NCBI GenBank assembly: GCA_037952775.1
Contig: JBANAY010000004.1
Coordinates: 13,516,001 to 13,580,000 of the forward strand
Reading direction: 5' to 3'
Origin: Clonostachys chloroleuca
Taxonomy: Eukaryota; Ascomycota; Sordariomycetes; Hypocreales; Bionectriaceae
Length of the DNA stretch: 64,000 bases
Shown: positions 23,801 through 34,525 of the stretch, piece by piece
Position numbering within the stretch: the first letter of the stretch is position 1
Layout: each line of letters opens with the position of its first letter
Program-made: the position numbers and the translations under genes
Notes under the pieces: generated by a model
What the model was told of the DNA's origin: nothing
Databases searched by the model: none
Seen by the model: only the letters and a program-made list of their open reading frames with translations

Positions 23801-24927
23801 GAGAATCGTCTGCAGCGAGACGTGATGATCTCTTGGGGGTTGTGGCACCATCTGGCTGCTCAAGGAGCCTTCGCTTGATACCTCCTCGGCCTCGGCCTCT
23901 GCCTCTGGTAGGCGCGGCGGAGAGACCTGAGGAAGCAGAGCTGGCGGCGGCGGCGGCAACGGCGGCGGCAGCCTCAGCCTCAGCATTGCGAGCTTTCTGC
24001 CACATCTCCGTCCCTTCGACGCGTGATGGGTAAGGCACGAGATGGCCGTCCTTCATGGGTTCATATAAATTGAACTCATTGTCGAAATGGTCATCAGTAA
24101 TTGTGATATACTCGTACTGGTCATCACGGATCTAATTGGTTGCGTCAGATTGGGCTCACGCTAACCAAACATATTTAAAGCGACGGCAGATTTTGGTTTG
24201 ACAAAAACTCTGCGAAGGCTTGAATAGAATTTGGGGGGGGACTTACATCAACAGGTAAATCTTTGCTATGCAAAGCGGCAAGGATGCGAAGACGGTTTTC
24301 TTGGCCATCATAAAACTGCTCCAAAAGTTCCTCGACTCCATTCTAGATGAAGAGAAAGTGAGAAGGTCAGTAAATGGTCTCTTCTAAATATCAATAGTAG
24401 GTAAGGCGGATAGTAAAATATCATGCGACGTGACATACATTAAATTCCTGCTCGATGACATATTGCTCATGGTTGTAGTTGGACTCTGCCAGGTTGAGGT
24501 CGCATTCAAGCCGCTTGTCATGCTCAGCTAATCTGTTGGTGTAATTCGCCTGGAGCTGGCGAATGACGGGATAATGTTCCTCGACCTCTGCATGACGCTC
24601 GGGATTCTGAAGAAGATCATCGATGTTGCGCTCGGCCAGTTCTTGCAGGGCGGGCTTCAAAGCCTGAGCAACAGCCTGGTATGTGGCCTTGAGATCGCGC
24701 TGGCGCTCATAGGCGGCCTGGACGCGAGAATCTTGGAAATTCTTTGCTCGCCCTCTGCGAGTGCCTCCGCGTCCTCCGCGAGTGGTAGTAGATTTGGTAA
24801 CATTGGCACTGGAAGCGCCTCTGCCGCCTCCTCTGCCTCTCCCACGGCCGCCGCGTCCGCCTCGACCGCGACCACGAAACCCGCTGGAGGTAGGGTCGCG
24901 AGCCGGCGAACCGTTCTCAGCAGCCAT
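20895..24927 (-). CDS. Large RGG/coiled-coil nuclear candidate, possibly Sds3-like N-terminal segment
   Basis: I do not recognise a named gene. Exons are 24927-24439, 24342-24247 and 24131 onward; both first introns (96 and 115 nt) are clean. The N-terminus is an RGG/GRG-rich tract (residues 17-62), followed by a helical region (70-195; EHDKRLECDLNLAESNY, FYDGQENRLRILAALH) whose pattern recalls Sds3/BRMS1 coiled coils. A conserved-looking block follows (VPYPSRVEGTEMWQKARNAE; HPKYGIFLPDSCNENPGTKP; KPIVFIANPSGRISHASRSF), then an (EAA)n tract and about 400 Pro/Gln/Ser/Tyr-rich residues. An in-frame TAG at 21275-21273 would end the protein, but the same frame continues in coding style to 20895, ending in a basic RRLRPRKRQK stretch. 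A 54-nt intron (21316-21263, GTGAGA...GGAAG) keeps the frame and gives about 1255 residues. Chromatin or RNA binding is inferred only from composition. Confidence 0.8.
22788..22851 (-). repeat. Coding 9-bp tandem repeat, (Glu-Ala-Ala)n
   Basis: About seven near-perfect copies of a 9-base unit encode a run of EAA tripeptides in the middle of the large minus-strand protein. Such tracts form helices and vary in copy number between strains. Confidence 0.85.
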
Positions 24928-26450
24928 TGCAGGACTAATGGAGAAGGGTCATGAATTAAGGTAAGTGGTGTATGGAGAAATCAAAGCAGTGGTACAGGAT
25001 GACTCTGGTGATGTAGGTGAAAGTTGAGGTTTGGTGTGAAGGATGTGATGTGTCCGGACAAAGAATGACAGCCGGAAAACGAGTCAAGGAAACAAATCAC
25101 AATGGGGAATCAAGGGGCGGGCGGACATCTGAATACAAACCCAGGCTTATTCAGTACTGCCCCCGACGCAAACACAAAGTGAGAGATGTGTGAAGTGAAG
25201 ACGGGATGTGATAGAAAGGTGAGGTGCGGCTCAGATTTTGGGATGGATGCATAAGAGGGCGTTTGGCCGGGCCACAAGGATTTTGCCAGCCCCCAGCGAC
25301 AAAGCACGACAAAGCAATGCAGCAAAAAAACACGTCCAAAGCAAGAGAAAGATGCAAGAAAACACACTCAATGCCGCAGCAGATGGCCGAGAATGAAGCT
25401 GCGCGGTGCTGTGGCGATAAACATCCGGGTGCAATGGGTCAAGAGGTAAGGCTGTGAAGCGAGTGTCCCTTTTTTCCCTCTGGGTCTGGCTCCTGCCGTC
25501 TACGCTGGCCTTGCTGCTGTTGTACGCTGCTGTTCGGCGTGGGAGACTGACCACGGTACCGGGGTACGTACCGCGCCATACTGCGCTGTGTGTCGCGGTC
25601 GGTACCGCGGGAACGTACCTGCCTACCCTGTTTTGAGCGTCGCCGTCGCCGCCCCCAAGCCAAATCGGGAAATCATCGCTCGTCATTGGCCGAGGGTCTC
25701 ACCCTGGCAGCCCCGCCCATTGAGCTAGACTCAAACAGGCGCCGCTGGCCTCACTTCCACCACCCTCATTCGTCCGGAGGAGCTGATTTTCCGCCTACAT
25801 CCCGTTTGCCCTCTGCTTGGCCTGCAGTCCGTTTTGCAATTACCATCCGGTCGTAATGTGTAATGCCGGCCCAGGTGTTTGTGCTTGTGCGAAAAACGAA
25901 GCCCAATGCGATGGTATACATCTGCCATGCAGTAGAGCGCTCTCCCAATTACTCGAATACTTATTACATCTGGCACGTCTATTTCGCCTTGGCCACCTCT
26001 CAGAGTCATCCCCCTTAGCGTCGCACTCCTCGTTCCCCAAAAAGGCAACATCCTCACATCATCTGGCCCTCCACTCTGAGCATATGGACACCCACGTATG
26101 TTGACGCAAGTGGGCGTATGACGACGCATGTACAACTATCCCATGTGAACATGCCCTGTCCAGTGCATCACCAGATCTCCTGGGGCATCCTGTGGCATGA
26201 ATCAGAGCTCGTGCGCCTCCATGCTCTAGCCATTGTACAGGGCCTTAGGAAGAGACGGTACCTGCATCACGCAGAGTGCGGGGCCTATAAGTGCCAGTGA
26301 TGAAGGTTATTTAGGTCACAGTAAGGGATCCATGTCACTCCACAGGTCAGAGCAATTTTCATATCTAAACTTCCGGCGTTACTTCCCAGGTATGGGGCCT
26401 TTTCAACACTTGATCCAGAAATTGAGACAGTGGCTTTGAATTTTTTTATC
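24928..26450. other. Promoter side of the large minus-strand gene; spacer
   Basis: It holds the leader and promoter of the gene starting at 24927. Two imperfect copies of a GGTACC(N)GTACC element lie at about 25556-25572 and 25600-25619. Open frames on both strands are short and lack domains. Confidence 0.5.
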
Positions 26451-28100
26451 TGCCAGGAAACTCGACGCCAAAATGCTCCAGCTCGTGTTGGTCGGGGCTC
26501 TAGAGATACCAGGTACCAAGACTTGTAGCGTACCTATACCTTAGTAAGCAGACACAACTGCCGAACGTGCTCATTCCGGTGTCTTACCCTATGCTTCACG
26601 TTATCTCGAATCTATGAACCTTGTACAATCCAAATAAATAATTGCGTGTCTAATGTAATAGAGTCAGGATCAAATGCACCCGTCTTGGCTGTGTTTTCCT
26701 AAATTTTAGTGTTTACGTTATCACGAAGAATAATTGTTCGCGGCCACCATCAAATACGAACAGACTTACGTCGAAATCCATTTGCGCAGATCAACATGAT
26801 AATCCAAAAATCTCAATTTTAGATGTAGTTGTCAAGTTAAAAGCCAAAAGCATCCATATCTGGTACTTTCTGGTTACCTATACGAAGGGATACCCTCTCT
26901 AGGTATCGTTTCTATTTCCCTTCGCCATGCGCCTAACTTTCCTGGAAACTTCCGATACATGGAATATCAGTATGGCATGCGATTATCTCAATTCGACAAA
27001 AAACATAGGAATAAAATTACAATTGGATGTGATTCTATATACTTTGCCTTTCCACTATGAAGAATACAGGGGAAAAAAATGAACAACGCTTATCCTTTTC
27101 TCTACTATGACTGAGAAAAGAGATAGTCAGAGGAAGTATCAATTGAGAAGACTTTTGTTCTTTAGTGAACTTGACCAGGCCTTTGGTCTATATTCTTTTA
27201 CAAGAAGAGAATTACAAGTTGCCACAAACAAGAAATTGAAAAAAGCCAAGATAACACGAAGGTATAATTTATTCTTACCTTACATAGCAAGTGCCAAGCT
27301 TTCTTCTGCTCCTTGAATGTCCAATGTGCCTTCACAGGCCTGCTAAGATCGTACTTTCAATAGATGTATTACAATAAAATAAATTTTATGAATCATTGAA
27401 TCACTGGACTCTTTAGGCCGCACGGTAATCTCAAAGGGTTTCTCGCCGAGGATAAATCGGCGTACTTATCGCCGTGATAGTGGCATAGTATCTATGCTCT
27501 GGGAAATATTGAATTTGACATGCGGACTATACATGAATTCGATTTCGGAACGGACTCCAACTCTGGTTTTCGAATAACGATTTGTTAGTTTAGAGAAGCC
27601 CGGAGATTTAGAGACTATCAATGACATGAGCAAGATCAGTGGTGGCCTTTTCAACGTAAATGGGAAGTCGAATTAAGTAATTTTCTCTTCAAAAACTTGC
27701 ATTCCATTTCGGACGGAAAATGATGCTGAGATCCTTTAAATTGTAAAGTGGCGGATGGAATTCTACCAAGAAGAAGCTCCTCATCATTTGGCGCCACCTT
27801 CGCCACACCACGCCACAGCTGGAGAACCAGGCCACCCAGCTCAACGAAGATGGGCATATCATTCTTGATGCCTTCTGTCACAAAGCAAATATCATCCATA
27901 GGCTAGCAAGTGCTCTTATACGAATTTACACATGTGGAAATTTCCCCTAATCGTTTCTATTCCAATCTGTTTCTGATATTCTCTGTCTGAAGACTGACTT
28001 TTGTATGTCATCAACCATGCTCTTACGGGACCCACTATAACCACACCCAGCAGTTCTCCTGTCTGTTGACACTGGGTGGTGGCTTTGCGACTGTTCAAGA
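26451..28100. other. AT-rich gene-free tract
   Basis: By eye this stretch is clearly richer in A and T than its surroundings, with many in-frame stops on both strands. Short minus-strand frames (27466-28098) resemble nothing I know. It may be an old repeat worn down by repeat-induced point mutation or a plain AT-rich spacer; no terminal repeats or target duplications were found. Confidence 0.45.
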
Positions 28101-29791
28101 CACCATTTTTTTTTATCTTGCGGTTTGATCTTGGTATGTTACAGGATGAAGCTTCGGCGTCTTTTGGCCATGAACTGGTTTGCGCTTGGGAATTACTGTG
28201 CAGATGTACGTTTCGAAGTAGTGCGGTGGGGTACCGATTTACAGCCTACCAAGGGATGGAATATGGAGGATAACCTGGTATAGAAATGGCTACAGCCGTG
28301 CTCGTTTATCTCGCCTCTCTCTACATAGAAAATGCCTGGATCAATTATCACGAAGTGGACGATTGGCGCAAAATTGGGGTGCTTTCTGGCCTCATTGGCG
28401 GAAAGTGTGGCCCGCCGTCACTTGTTTTCCCAAACAACCCGGCCTCTCATTGAGCTACACCTTTTCAGAGCGTTTGGCGATGGTGAAACGTAATTATGGC
28501 ATGACCCTTTTAGCTTGGGTCCCATCGGCTTGCTTTTTTGTTGAAGTTTTGGAGGCTACGTTGGATCGAAGTTGCGGTCGCAGATCGCTAATCTTTTGGT
28601 TCTTATGATTGTCGCGGCAGTTTTAGACCTTCAAAAAGTGACCTCGGCTTGCGAATTGGGTCGAGTCTCTGGTAATCGTAGTGTACACGAGCTGGCGGGC
28701 GAAATCTCTGTACAATTAAGAGGAGGATGGGGAAGCGAACGGCAAGCAGTGCGGCATCAATCGGTTTCCTAAAAGAGCCTGCAAGCCATGATCAACTTTC
28801 ATAACCTCATGTAGAGCTCTGGGTCGTATTTTCATCATCCATAAGCCTTGAGTTGGACCTCAGCCCTACGTCCATCTTGGCTAACACAGCACCAACTTGC
28901 TGAGAGTTTGCTTGCTCAAACCCATTGACTTGGCGTGGTCTTCGGTAGCTCCGGCTTGCTATGGCAGCCAAACTCATTGGTGTATGGGATCGTGTAAAAA
29001 TCTGTGAGGTAGGGAGGTAGCGGTCGCAGGTTACTGCTCGCGGGAAAGTTGCAGGAGCATTGGAATTTGTCGTCGTCTGGTATGATTGATCAGGGGTGTG
29101 GTGCACGCGAAGGCTGGCGCATTGACCCTCCCTCTAGGTGAAGCACCATCTAGTGCTCAAACACTTAAAGAACGTCATGAAGCTGTCGTTGGAGGAGGGG
29201 GAGGTGGCTATCGTCGGCGCTTATGTTGGCGTTGTCGCTGTGCTACCAACTCCAAGAACCGTGGGGCTTTGCAACGACGCCTTTTTTCAGAGCTTGACCC
29301 ACGGACGGTCCTCCATTGGCTTGATCGGATAGACCCCTTGAACTTTATTCTGTGCCCCGCACGCGGCTCCTTGAGGAGAGCCGCCTGGGCAGCTTAGTCA
29401 TCTGGCCAAACTCAAAAAGCATCAGAAAGAGGACAAGATGGTGGAAAGCCCGAGGCGAGAGAGTTGGGTTGGGAGATAGATAACGCAGCGATAGACGCTT
29501 TTGAGCACACCTGTATAAATATTGCCAGTGCCTGTATCATTATAACACTGATGCCTGTTTACAAGCTCGCCGTGGCATGCGGCTTGAATTAGCTGCGCTC
29601 TAAGCGACCGATAAGGGTCTCCTACGCACGGTGGATCCTTCCCAATCAGGCAATTGATCTATCCGACAGTTACCCGCTTTCTCAATTTTTTTTTCTTGTG
29701 AGCTTCACTCTGAACCGACGTCACCCGCGACCAGGCTCACCGCGACACAACCACCGACCATTGACACGCCGCGACGCCTCGCCTCAGGACA
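28101..29791. other. Spacer with no clear gene
   Basis: Only short frames occur. One minus-strand frame (29106-28807) contains TPMSLAAIASRS, reminiscent of one ankyrin-repeat turn, but no second repeat is visible. The end of the stretch is the promoter and leader of the Bmt5 gene. Confidence 0.45.
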
Positions 29792-30782
29792 ATGGGCGGC
29801 AAGAGGCGCAGGCTCGCCCAGAAGGAGCAGGCCAACGCGAAGCGCTTCCAGAAAGGCCAGCCGGGGCAGGGCAGAGCAGCAGCTAGCGACGCCAAGGCGG
29901 GACAGCCTAAGTCTAAGAAGGGCCCTAATCCCGCCCACCAGCAGAAGCAGCACGAGAAGCCTACGATCCCTTTCAATCCGGAGGACCGCATCCTGCTCAT
30001 CGGAGAGGGCGACCTGAGCTTCGCCGCCTCCCTCGCGACCCACCACCGCTGCATGAACCTCGTCGCGACCGTCCTCGAGAAGTCCGCCCACGAGCTCACG
30101 GAAAAGTATCCCCACGCCTTCGAGAACATCACAGCCGTCACGTCCCCCCTCCGCCGCCACCGCAGTCCGACGACGAGGAGGAAGAAGAAGAAGAGGAGGA
30201 CGAGGACGATGACGCAGAGGAACCAGACCAACCCAGCCGCGTTGTAGGCATCACTACAAAGAACAAGATCGTCTACGGCGTCGACGCAACCAGGCCCCTC
30301 CCCTCCTCGGCCTCGCGCCCTCCCCCCACCCGCATCCTCTTCAACTTCCCCCACGTCGGCGGCAAGTCCACCGACGTCAACCGCCAGGTCCGCCACAACC
30401 AGTCCCTCCTCGTCTCCTTCTTCGACCACGCCCTCCGCGCCCTCGCCCCGGGGGCACCATCGTCGTCACCCTCTTCGAGGGCGAGCCCTACACCCTCTGG
30501 AACGTCCGCGACCTCGCCCGCCACGCGGGGCTCCAGGTCGACCGCAGCTTCCGCTTCCAGGCGTCTGCCTACCCGGGCTACCGCCACGCGCGCACCCTCG
30601 GCGTCGTCAAAGCCCGCAGCGGCGAGGAGGGGGGCGGGTGGAAGGGGGAGGAGCGTGCTGCTAGGAGCTACGTCTTCGTCAGGAAGGGCGACACCCCGCT
30701 GCCCTTTGGCGCGAGTAGGGTGAATACGAGCAAGAAGAGGCGGAGAGGGCAGGACGAGGACGACAGCGATGAAGATTTTTGA
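29792..30782 (+). CDS. bmt5: Bmt5-type 25S rRNA uridine-N3 methyltransferase (DUF2431), with two apparent 1-base deletions
   Basis: Nucleolar S-adenosylmethionine-dependent enzyme; the yeast homologue Bmt5 makes m3U in 25S rRNA. The protein starts MGGKRRRLAQKEQANAKRF (basic nucleolar-type tail), then the family's SAM-binding signature RILLIGEGDLSFAASLA near residues 70-86. The frame breaks at the C6 run 30144-30149 and again at the C4G5 run near 30446-30454; each time one base is missing. Between and after the breaks the reading continues in family style: an acidic linker, FNFPHVGGKSTDVNRQ, TIVVTLFEGEPYTLWNV, and a tail ending in a Lys/Arg- then Asp-rich stretch at TGA 30780-30782. If both bases are restored in the count, length is about 330 residues, the same as yeast (336). 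No intron is needed. I judge the gene functional and the breaks artefactual. Confidence 0.85.
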
Positions 30783-31667
30783 AATTGAAAAATTTGGGAA
30801 AGGGATAGAAAGAAGTGGGCAAGATTTAAGCGGCTGCGTCGTATCTGTAGACAGCGGTTTAGATAACCTTCACGGCGTTTATGGCGAAAAAGATTTCAGC
30901 ATTAGGGAGACGATGTATATACTCCCCCATATTTTGAGACCAGCTAGGCTCTCCATTTTGGCCATTGATGATAGATACATGGATAAAATAGCCAAAAAAT
31001 AAATGAATTGGTTAAAAAACCATGCCTTTTTGTTCTCTAATGTCGTGCTCTAAAACAGCCCCGAGGTATCTTTAATCTAAAATGTCTCAGAATTTGTCGC
31101 CCACAAACGCCGCCCCATGCTCTCTGTCCATGTCGACACCCAATGGGGCTACCAAACCGCCCCGTGGAAAATAATAAAAAGCACTTTCTTTTTCTTTTCT
31201 CACTCAAGCGACCATGATCACATTACGCCGAATCCATGCTAATTTCCTTTGTTTTTGTACAGCAGCAAAACCGCCCCCGTAGGTCATCCGTTCGTCTTTC
31301 GCCCTTCCGCCCGCCCCTCGCCGGTTTGGTCGAGCAACCGTTCATGTCAATGGCAAAGCTCTCATTACTAAATCCTCTCCTAACGCTGGTTTCGAATTGT
31401 CGTACCCCTTAAATACGAAGCTGCTTATTGTGGGCCAAAGCAAAAAATAAGGCTCAGAACCGAATGGCGTATTAGATCAGGTATATGCTCCTGCGCTACC
31501 TCCTAGCGAACAGAATGGTGCTAGAATACCGAGCGCCATATAGTACACTGTGCTGAGTCCCAACCCGGATAGCGATCAGGGCTGTGTGACTCCAAGAACA
31601 CAAGTTCAAAAATGACTGGCTCCACTCCCATGAAATCAGATATGTAGTAACCCCAAATGCATCCTTT
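30783..31667. other. Intergenic between convergent genes
   Basis: 3' flanks of the Bmt5 gene (+) and set2 (-). No gene or RNA was recognised. Confidence 0.6.
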
Positions 31668-34525
31668 TCAGTGGCTGAGCACTTCGGATGTTCCCCGGGA
31701 AGCAGCAGCGGTTCTATGCATGTCATCGGCTGCCTGCTCCAACGCATTTGTCTTGTTTGCTTCGTCCTCCAGCCGCTGGGCCTCTTCATTCTCTCTCATG
31801 AGGGCTTCCTCTTGCTCTCGCAGCGCTTCGTCTGTCTCCTTTGAGGGACCGCCGATGCTCCGAGCCCCCGGAGGAGGGGGTGGCGGGGGAGGAGTCCCCA
31901 TTTGGTCATTCTCCTCTTCCCTGAGCCTCTTCAAGTCTCTGCCGTCTGGAGGTGTGATTACTGGAGAGTCGCCGCTCTCATCGTCAATACGTTTCCGTTT
32001 CTTCTCGGGACTTGATGGCGTTGTGCCATTCTCCATATCACTCATCATAGTCTCATCACCAATTGCCGCAGCCTCTTCCTCAGGTGACTCCTTGGGCTCC
32101 TTGGATCCGTCTTTATTCGCCTGGGCAGCCTTGCGCTCCTTGTGTCCATTGTATTTGACAACCGCCTTGTCCAAGAAATCCTTGACATACTTCTTGATTT
32201 TTTGCACTTGTTTCTCGTTCAGTTCGGCGCTCGGGTCAGTGACCCTTCCGTTCTTGAAATCCGAGCTCACAAGCTTTTTGGATATGTCCTTGCCCAACCT
32301 TTTGAGTTCGTCCTTGGGCAGCTTGTGTCGAAATTTGTCGACAACGTGCTTCACATGCGGATGAATCTGATTAATTAGCTTTTGTTATTCCGTAGAGTAA
32401 ACAAAGGACAAGCCAAACGTACCGTGTTTTCATAGATCTTCATCTGTTTCTCAACCGGGATTGATCGGATCTTTTCACGTTTCAACTCTGCTGCTGATGC
32501 GGCATTGACTTGGGGTTGCTGCTGCGTTGGAGGCGCCTTTGGCGTGCTGCCTTCCCTTGTGACCTTGTTAATGATGCTCTGAATGGCAAGCAACTCCTGG
32601 GCTGCCTTGTTGACCGTTGGCTCTACGGCTGGCTTTGTAGGCCTTTCCCATGTCGTGGTACCTTGCTTGTCATAGAAGTAGGTTCGACCATGGTTGTCCC
32701 TTGCTGCAAACCACCCTTCCGGTAGCTGCTTTTGAAAGGAACGGTGCCGTGGGCGTGCGAAGTATCCTTGAGGCATCTGCCTCTGGGGTTGATTGTTGCG
32801 AGGCCCTCGAGGAGCATCGAGGGGTTGGGGTGAGGCAGTCTTGTTTTGGGCTGCTTCTTCCTCTCGAACCTGTCCGCCCCGTCGATCCTCAAATGAATTT
32901 GAGTTTTGGTTCGGGAGACTCGGATCGAACTTCCGTCGTCGGATACGATAAGCGACCTCCAACTTACTCCAGTCGTCAAGTAGCTTCTTGGCTTTGGAGG
33001 TGACATTCTCGTCGTCGACATGCGTTAATGGCTCGATCGAGGCTTCGATCTTGGAATCCTGGATCTTGTTTCGTGTCATCCGGGGGAATTTATCAAGGAT
33101 CGATAACACCTGTAAAACGACGTTGAAGTCCTCGATGAACGTATTGAGCACATTCTTGAGAATTTGGTAAGCGTGCATGCGCATGACGCAGTGGATAACC
33201 TTTTCTTCATCGCAGTCTTGAATTCGCTGTAACAGCTTGACGGCAATCCACTTCTCCTTGCATTGCATGAGGGTGGCCATGACCTTGCGAGCATCGTCCT
33301 CGTCCAGAGTACGTGGCTGGATGCGGCTGACATACTCCTCATCTTCTTCCTCCGGCTTCTTCTTGCGTGGTTTCTTGGCACCAGCTGCCTCCCATACTTC
33401 ACCACCATCGATACCCAGAGCTTCAACCATGCTCGGCGCCAGTTTGGTGGACCGCTCGGTCTGGGTCTTGCCACCAATGAAACCAACACAGTTGGCCTCT
33501 CCACAGTAGCATGGTTGCGGCTCGGCACCATAGCGGTCAACATTGTAGTTGAACACCAACTCCTCGCCAGCTTGGATGTCGCGAAGAGCGAAAATGCCCA
33601 TCCGGAGCTTTTCGCCCACGACCCACTTGTCGACGTAGCAGTTGGGGTTGCATGAGTGGTTGCAGAAGCGACCTAGGTTTCCCTTTTTCGTGGCATCCAC
33701 AAACTCGCTCTTGTTGAGGGACATGAAGTAGAAGTGTTTGATGCCCTCATCGTCGTATTGCATCATCCGCCGGCGGAATGTTGGCTCATTAATGACCTCA
33801 CCAATGTACTCGTAGATGAAGTCGTTTACGTGAAGTGAATAGTCAGCACGCAGACCAAATCCCTTCTTCTCAGTTTTGATGACAGAGACACGAGCGTACT
33901 CGCGGCGCTGGAACCGTTGATTCTGGCAGCCGCCGCCGCAGTTCCCATCATCTACGCTACATTCCATTTTGGTAGCTCGATTGATACAGTCAGAGTCCTC
34001 ACCACAAGCATGATTTTCGCCATCCTCTGCAAGGGGAGGTTAGCAGAGTGCATCTCAAAATATCGTTGCACACCTCACGAGAAATGAGGTAACTGAGACA
34101 TGGGGGAGAGAGAAGCACTTACGCCAGTCTTCCCTGCATTCGCAATCCAGAGCGTCATTGTCCGTGGATCCCAAATGCTTCGACCCATAGAGACAGTCGG
34201 GAATAGCCTGGAAAGTCTTGCACGAGTCTACCGTCACATCAGGGAGGTGTTCGAAAAGCAGAGGTTCGCCTTGTGGCAAGTCGCGTTTCTGAGACGCCTT
34301 TCGTGACAGGCGCGGCGGCCTCTGAGAGTCGGGCGTCTCGACACTGCCGCTGCGGGACTTGGCTCCCTCCATCGACAATGATGGGAGTGGCGAGGGTCCG
34401 GACGCATCCTTCACACCGGATGCACGCGGTGCGTCTTCCTTTCCCACATGACCGTTGACGGTTGGTGCGTCATCCTCAAGTTTGATCCCTCCCATTTTGG
34501 TGAGTGCATGCCCATCATCCCCCAT
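31668..34525 (-). CDS. set2: Histone H3 lysine-36 methyltransferase Set2
   Basis: Nuclear enzyme that methylates H3K36 during transcription elongation. Exons are 34525-34123, 34026-32423 and 32366-31668 (introns of 96 and 56 nt), giving 901 residues. Domains in order: AWS zinc cluster (about 138-177; [20 protein letters not shown]), SET (about 177-295; [30 protein letters not shown]), post-SET (PCYCGEANC, about 299-312), WW (about 567-596; [10 protein letters not shown] ... TTTWERP), and the SRI domain in exon 3 (about 670-750) that binds the phosphorylated RNA polymerase II tail. The end is a charged region with a polyproline run. The intron-2 junction lies just before the SRI domain. The start at 34525 ([10 protein letters not shown]) is the first ATG close to the conserved part; the frame stays open upstream to 34786. 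Confidence 0.97.

Noticed and set aside
28807..29106. Ankyrin-repeat gene fragment
   Set aside because: A single TPMSLAAIA-like stretch without a second repeat is too little evidence.
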